Assembly: GCA_002400675.1 (NCBI GenBank)
Contig: NVQY01000212.1
Span: 1-6,712, forward strand
Direction: 5' to 3'
Origin: Paracoccaceae bacterium
GTDB lineage: Bacteria; Pseudomonadota; Alphaproteobacteria; Rhodobacterales; Rhodobacteraceae
DNA length: 6,712 nt
The translations under genes and the position numbers were made by a program. Positions 5,247 to 6,712 of the stretch are shown piece by piece (the stretch's first letter is position 1; every line of letters begins with the position of its first letter). The notes under the pieces were generated by a model. It searched no databases. It was not told the DNA's origin and saw nothing but the letters and a program-made list of their open reading frames with translations.

Positions 5247-6550
5247 TCCGGCTTTTTACCAACGCCCGCCTGATCGACCCCGAGTACAAAACCGACTCAT
5301 CCGGCTGTCTGCTGGTACAAAACGGCAAGATTACCGAAATCATCCGGGATCAGACTGATCCCCGGCAGATGCTTGGGGATCGCAATATCTCACCGGAAGC
5401 TGTCGAAATTATCGACTGCAACACCCACTGCCTTGCCCCCGGCATCGTCGATATCGGCGTCAAAGTCTGCGAACCGGGCGAGCGACACAAAGAAAGCTAT
5501 AAATCCGCTGGCCTCGCCGCCGCCGCCGGAGGCGTGACCACCATGGTCACCCGCCCCGACACCGATCCGCCCATCGACAGCCCCGAAGTGCTGGAATTCG
5601 TGCGCCGTCGCGCCAACGAAGCCGCCCCGGTCAACGTCCTGCCCATGGCCGCCCTGACCAAGGGGCGAATGGGGCGCGAAATGACCGAAATCGGCTTTCT
5701 GATGGACGCAGGCGCGGTGGCTTTTACCGATTGTGATCATGTGGTTAGCAACACCAAGGTATTCGCCCGCGCCCTGACCTATGCGCGCTCCTGCGGCGCG
5801 CTGGTGATCGCCCATCCGCAAGACCCAACGCTGTCCAAAGGGGCGGCGGTGACGTCCGGCAAATTCGCCACCCTGCGCGGCCTGCCCGGCGTGTCGCCCA
5901 TGGCCGAACGCATGGGGCTGGACCGCGACATTGCCTTGGTCGAAATGACCGGCGCGCGTTACCACGCCGATCAGATCACCACCGCGCGCGCCCTGCCCGC
6001 GCTGGAACGCGCCAAGGCCAACGGGTTGGACATCACCGCAGGCGTGTCGATTCACCACCTGACCCTGAACGAATTGGACGTGGCCGATTACCGCACCTTC
6101 TTTAAGGTCAAACCACCGCTACGCGCCGAGGATGATCGCCAAGCGGTGATCGAAGCGTTGCGTAACGGTTTGATAGATATCATTTCTTCCATGCACACGC
6201 CGCAAGACGAAGAAAGCAAACGCCTGCCCTATGAGGAAGCCGCCAGCGGCGCGGTGGCGCTTGAAACCCTGCTGCCCGCCGCCTTGCGCCTGACCCATTC
6301 GGGGGCTTTGACCCTGCCAGAATTGTTCCGCGCGCTGTCGCTGAACCCAGCCCGCAGATTAGGGTTGGAATGCGGGTGCCTGACCCCCGGCGCGCCTGCC
6401 GATCTGGTGCTGTTCGATCCGGATATGCCGTTCATAATGGACCGGTTCGCGTTGAAATCAAAGTCCAAGAACACCCCCTTTGACGAAGCAAGGATGCAAG
6501 GTAGGGTGCTGGCGACTTATGTGGCCGGTCAACAGGTTTATCGGAGATAA
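5243..6550 (+). CDS. pyrC: Dihydroorotase-family protein, probably catalytically inactive (PyrC'/PyrX type)
   Basis: 435 residues, full length for class I dihydroorotase, which cyclises carbamoyl aspartate to dihydroorotate. The fold is intact: N-terminal beta sandwich (1-65), amidohydrolase barrel (66-370), C-terminal ADLVLFDPD strand (386-394). The active site is not. The metal-binding HxH of D-x-HVH-x-REPG reads DIGVKVCEPG (70-79), with Gly72 and Lys74 in place of both His. The later metal His of the HxCHxS region is Gln244 (YHADQIT). The catalytic Asp of the ATDHAPH motif is Met317, and the motif's last His is Gln321 (SSMHTPQ). His191 (HPQD), Asp163 (FTD) and the HHL at 271-273 remain. 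This matches the non-catalytic PyrC' proteins that assemble with PyrB in pseudomonads, so a structural or regulatory role with the upstream ATCase is likely, and the cell should have another, active dihydroorotase. AAGGA lies 9 nt ahead of the start, which overlaps the upstream stop as ATGA. It is an intact gene, not a decaying one. Confidence 0.93.
   Translation: MIRLFTNARLIDPEYKTDSSGCLLVQNGKITEIIRDQTDPRQMLGDRNISPEAVEIIDCNTHCLAPGIVDIGVKVCEPGERHKESYKSAGLAAAAGGVTTMVTRPDTDPPIDSPEVLEFVRRRANEAAPVNVLPMAALTKGRMGREMTEIGFLMDAGAVAFTDCDHVVSNTKVFARALTYARSCGALVIAHPQDPTLSKGAAVTSGKFATLRGLPGVSPMAERMGLDRDIALVEMTGARYHADQITTARALPALERAKANGLDITAGVSIHHLTLNELDVADYRTFFKVKPPLRAEDDRQAVIEALRNGLIDIISSMHTPQDEESKRLPYEEAASGAVALETLLPAALRLTHSGALTLPELFRALSLNPARRLGLECGCLTPGAPADLVLFDPDMPFIMDRFALKSKSKNTPFDEARMQGRVLATYVAGQQVYRR
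6543..6546 (+). promoter_or_regulatory. Ribosome-binding site of plsY inside the 3' end of pyrC
   Basis: GGAG within the last pyrC codons is spaced 7 nt from ATG 6554 and supports that start over the in-frame TTG at 6551. It indicates that plsY is translated from the same transcript. Confidence 0.65.
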
Positions 6551-6553
6551 TTG

Positions 6554-6712
6554 ATGCCAGCACTGGACAGTTCAACCACGCAATTGCTGATCTGGGCGCT
6601 GATCGGCTACGGGCTGGGGTCGATCCCGTTTGGCATGGTTCTGGCGCGGGTCATGGGGCTGGGCAATCTGCGCGACATCGGCTCGGGCAACATCGGCGCC
6701 ACCAATGTTTTG
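6554..6712 (+). CDS. plsY: Acyl phosphate:glycerol-3-phosphate acyltransferase PlsY, N-terminal part (partial at right edge)
   Basis: The first 53 residues of an integral inner-membrane enzyme that transfers an acyl group from acyl phosphate to glycerol-3-phosphate, making lysophosphatidic acid, the first step of phospholipid synthesis. The fragment shows the first TM helix (about 10-31) with the family signature YGLGSIPFG (19-27), then the loop [15 protein letters not shown] (39-53), the conserved motif 1 (GSGNIGATN) of PlsY. It starts 3 bp after the pyrC stop and has a good ribosome-binding site, so it belongs to the pyr operon. The full protein would be about 200 residues with the rest beyond the window. 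No sign of damage in the visible part. Confidence 0.95.
   Translation, partial: MPALDSSTTQLLIWALIGYGLGSIPFGMVLARVMGLGNLRDIGSGNIGATNVL

Noticed and set aside
5243..6550. pyrC as a pseudogene
   Set aside because: The frame is open over the full family length, residues outside the active site are well kept, and junctions with both neighbours are precise; this is a maintained pseudoenzyme, not decay.

Overview
The base composition is GC-rich, third codon positions are strongly G/C, and the protein sequences resemble those of Rhodobacterales (Roseobacter-like marine Alphaproteobacteria). This placement comes from recognising gene families and gene order, not from a search. The window is ordinary chromosomal housekeeping DNA. 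I see no phage, IS element, tRNA, rRNA or CRISPR signal.

The left half (1-2655) is read leftward. In transcription order it holds a family-4-like uracil-DNA glycosylase (1879-2655), a small metallophosphoesterase joined to it by a GTGA overlap (1283-1882), the molybdenum cofactor protein MoaB (682-1224), and the N-terminal part of an RND/HlyD-type periplasmic adaptor (1-537, running off the left edge). The adaptor has a 144-bp upstream gap with a plausible promoter of its own and a set of small repeats and palindromes.

A 173-bp divergent intergenic region (2656-2828) separates this block from a rightward operon. It contains a good candidate pyrB promoter and a GC-rich intergenic motif that I believe is dispersed in Rhodobacterales.

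The right half (2829-6712) is a compact pyrimidine operon: pyrB (aspartate carbamoyltransferase), three small membrane-associated genes of unknown function, a dihydroorotase-family gene (pyrC), and the start of plsY (acyl phosphate:glycerol-3-phosphate acyltransferase, running off the right edge). The four junctions from pyrB to pyrC are all 4-nt ATGA stop/start overlaps, so the membrane genes are translationally built into the operon.

Two points stand out. First, the 'PyrC' protein has lost most of the metal-binding and catalytic residues of a dihydroorotase, so it is probably a non-catalytic partner of ATCase, like the PyrC' proteins of pseudomonads. Second, the three inserted proteins (one with a C-terminal membrane anchor, two with paired TM helices followed by PH-like domains) sit exactly between ATCase and its probable pseudoenzyme partner. 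They may be an undescribed membrane-associated accessory set, though shared expression alone would also explain the layout. The uracil-DNA glycosylase also lacks the cysteines that hold the 4Fe-4S cluster in classical family 4 enzymes.
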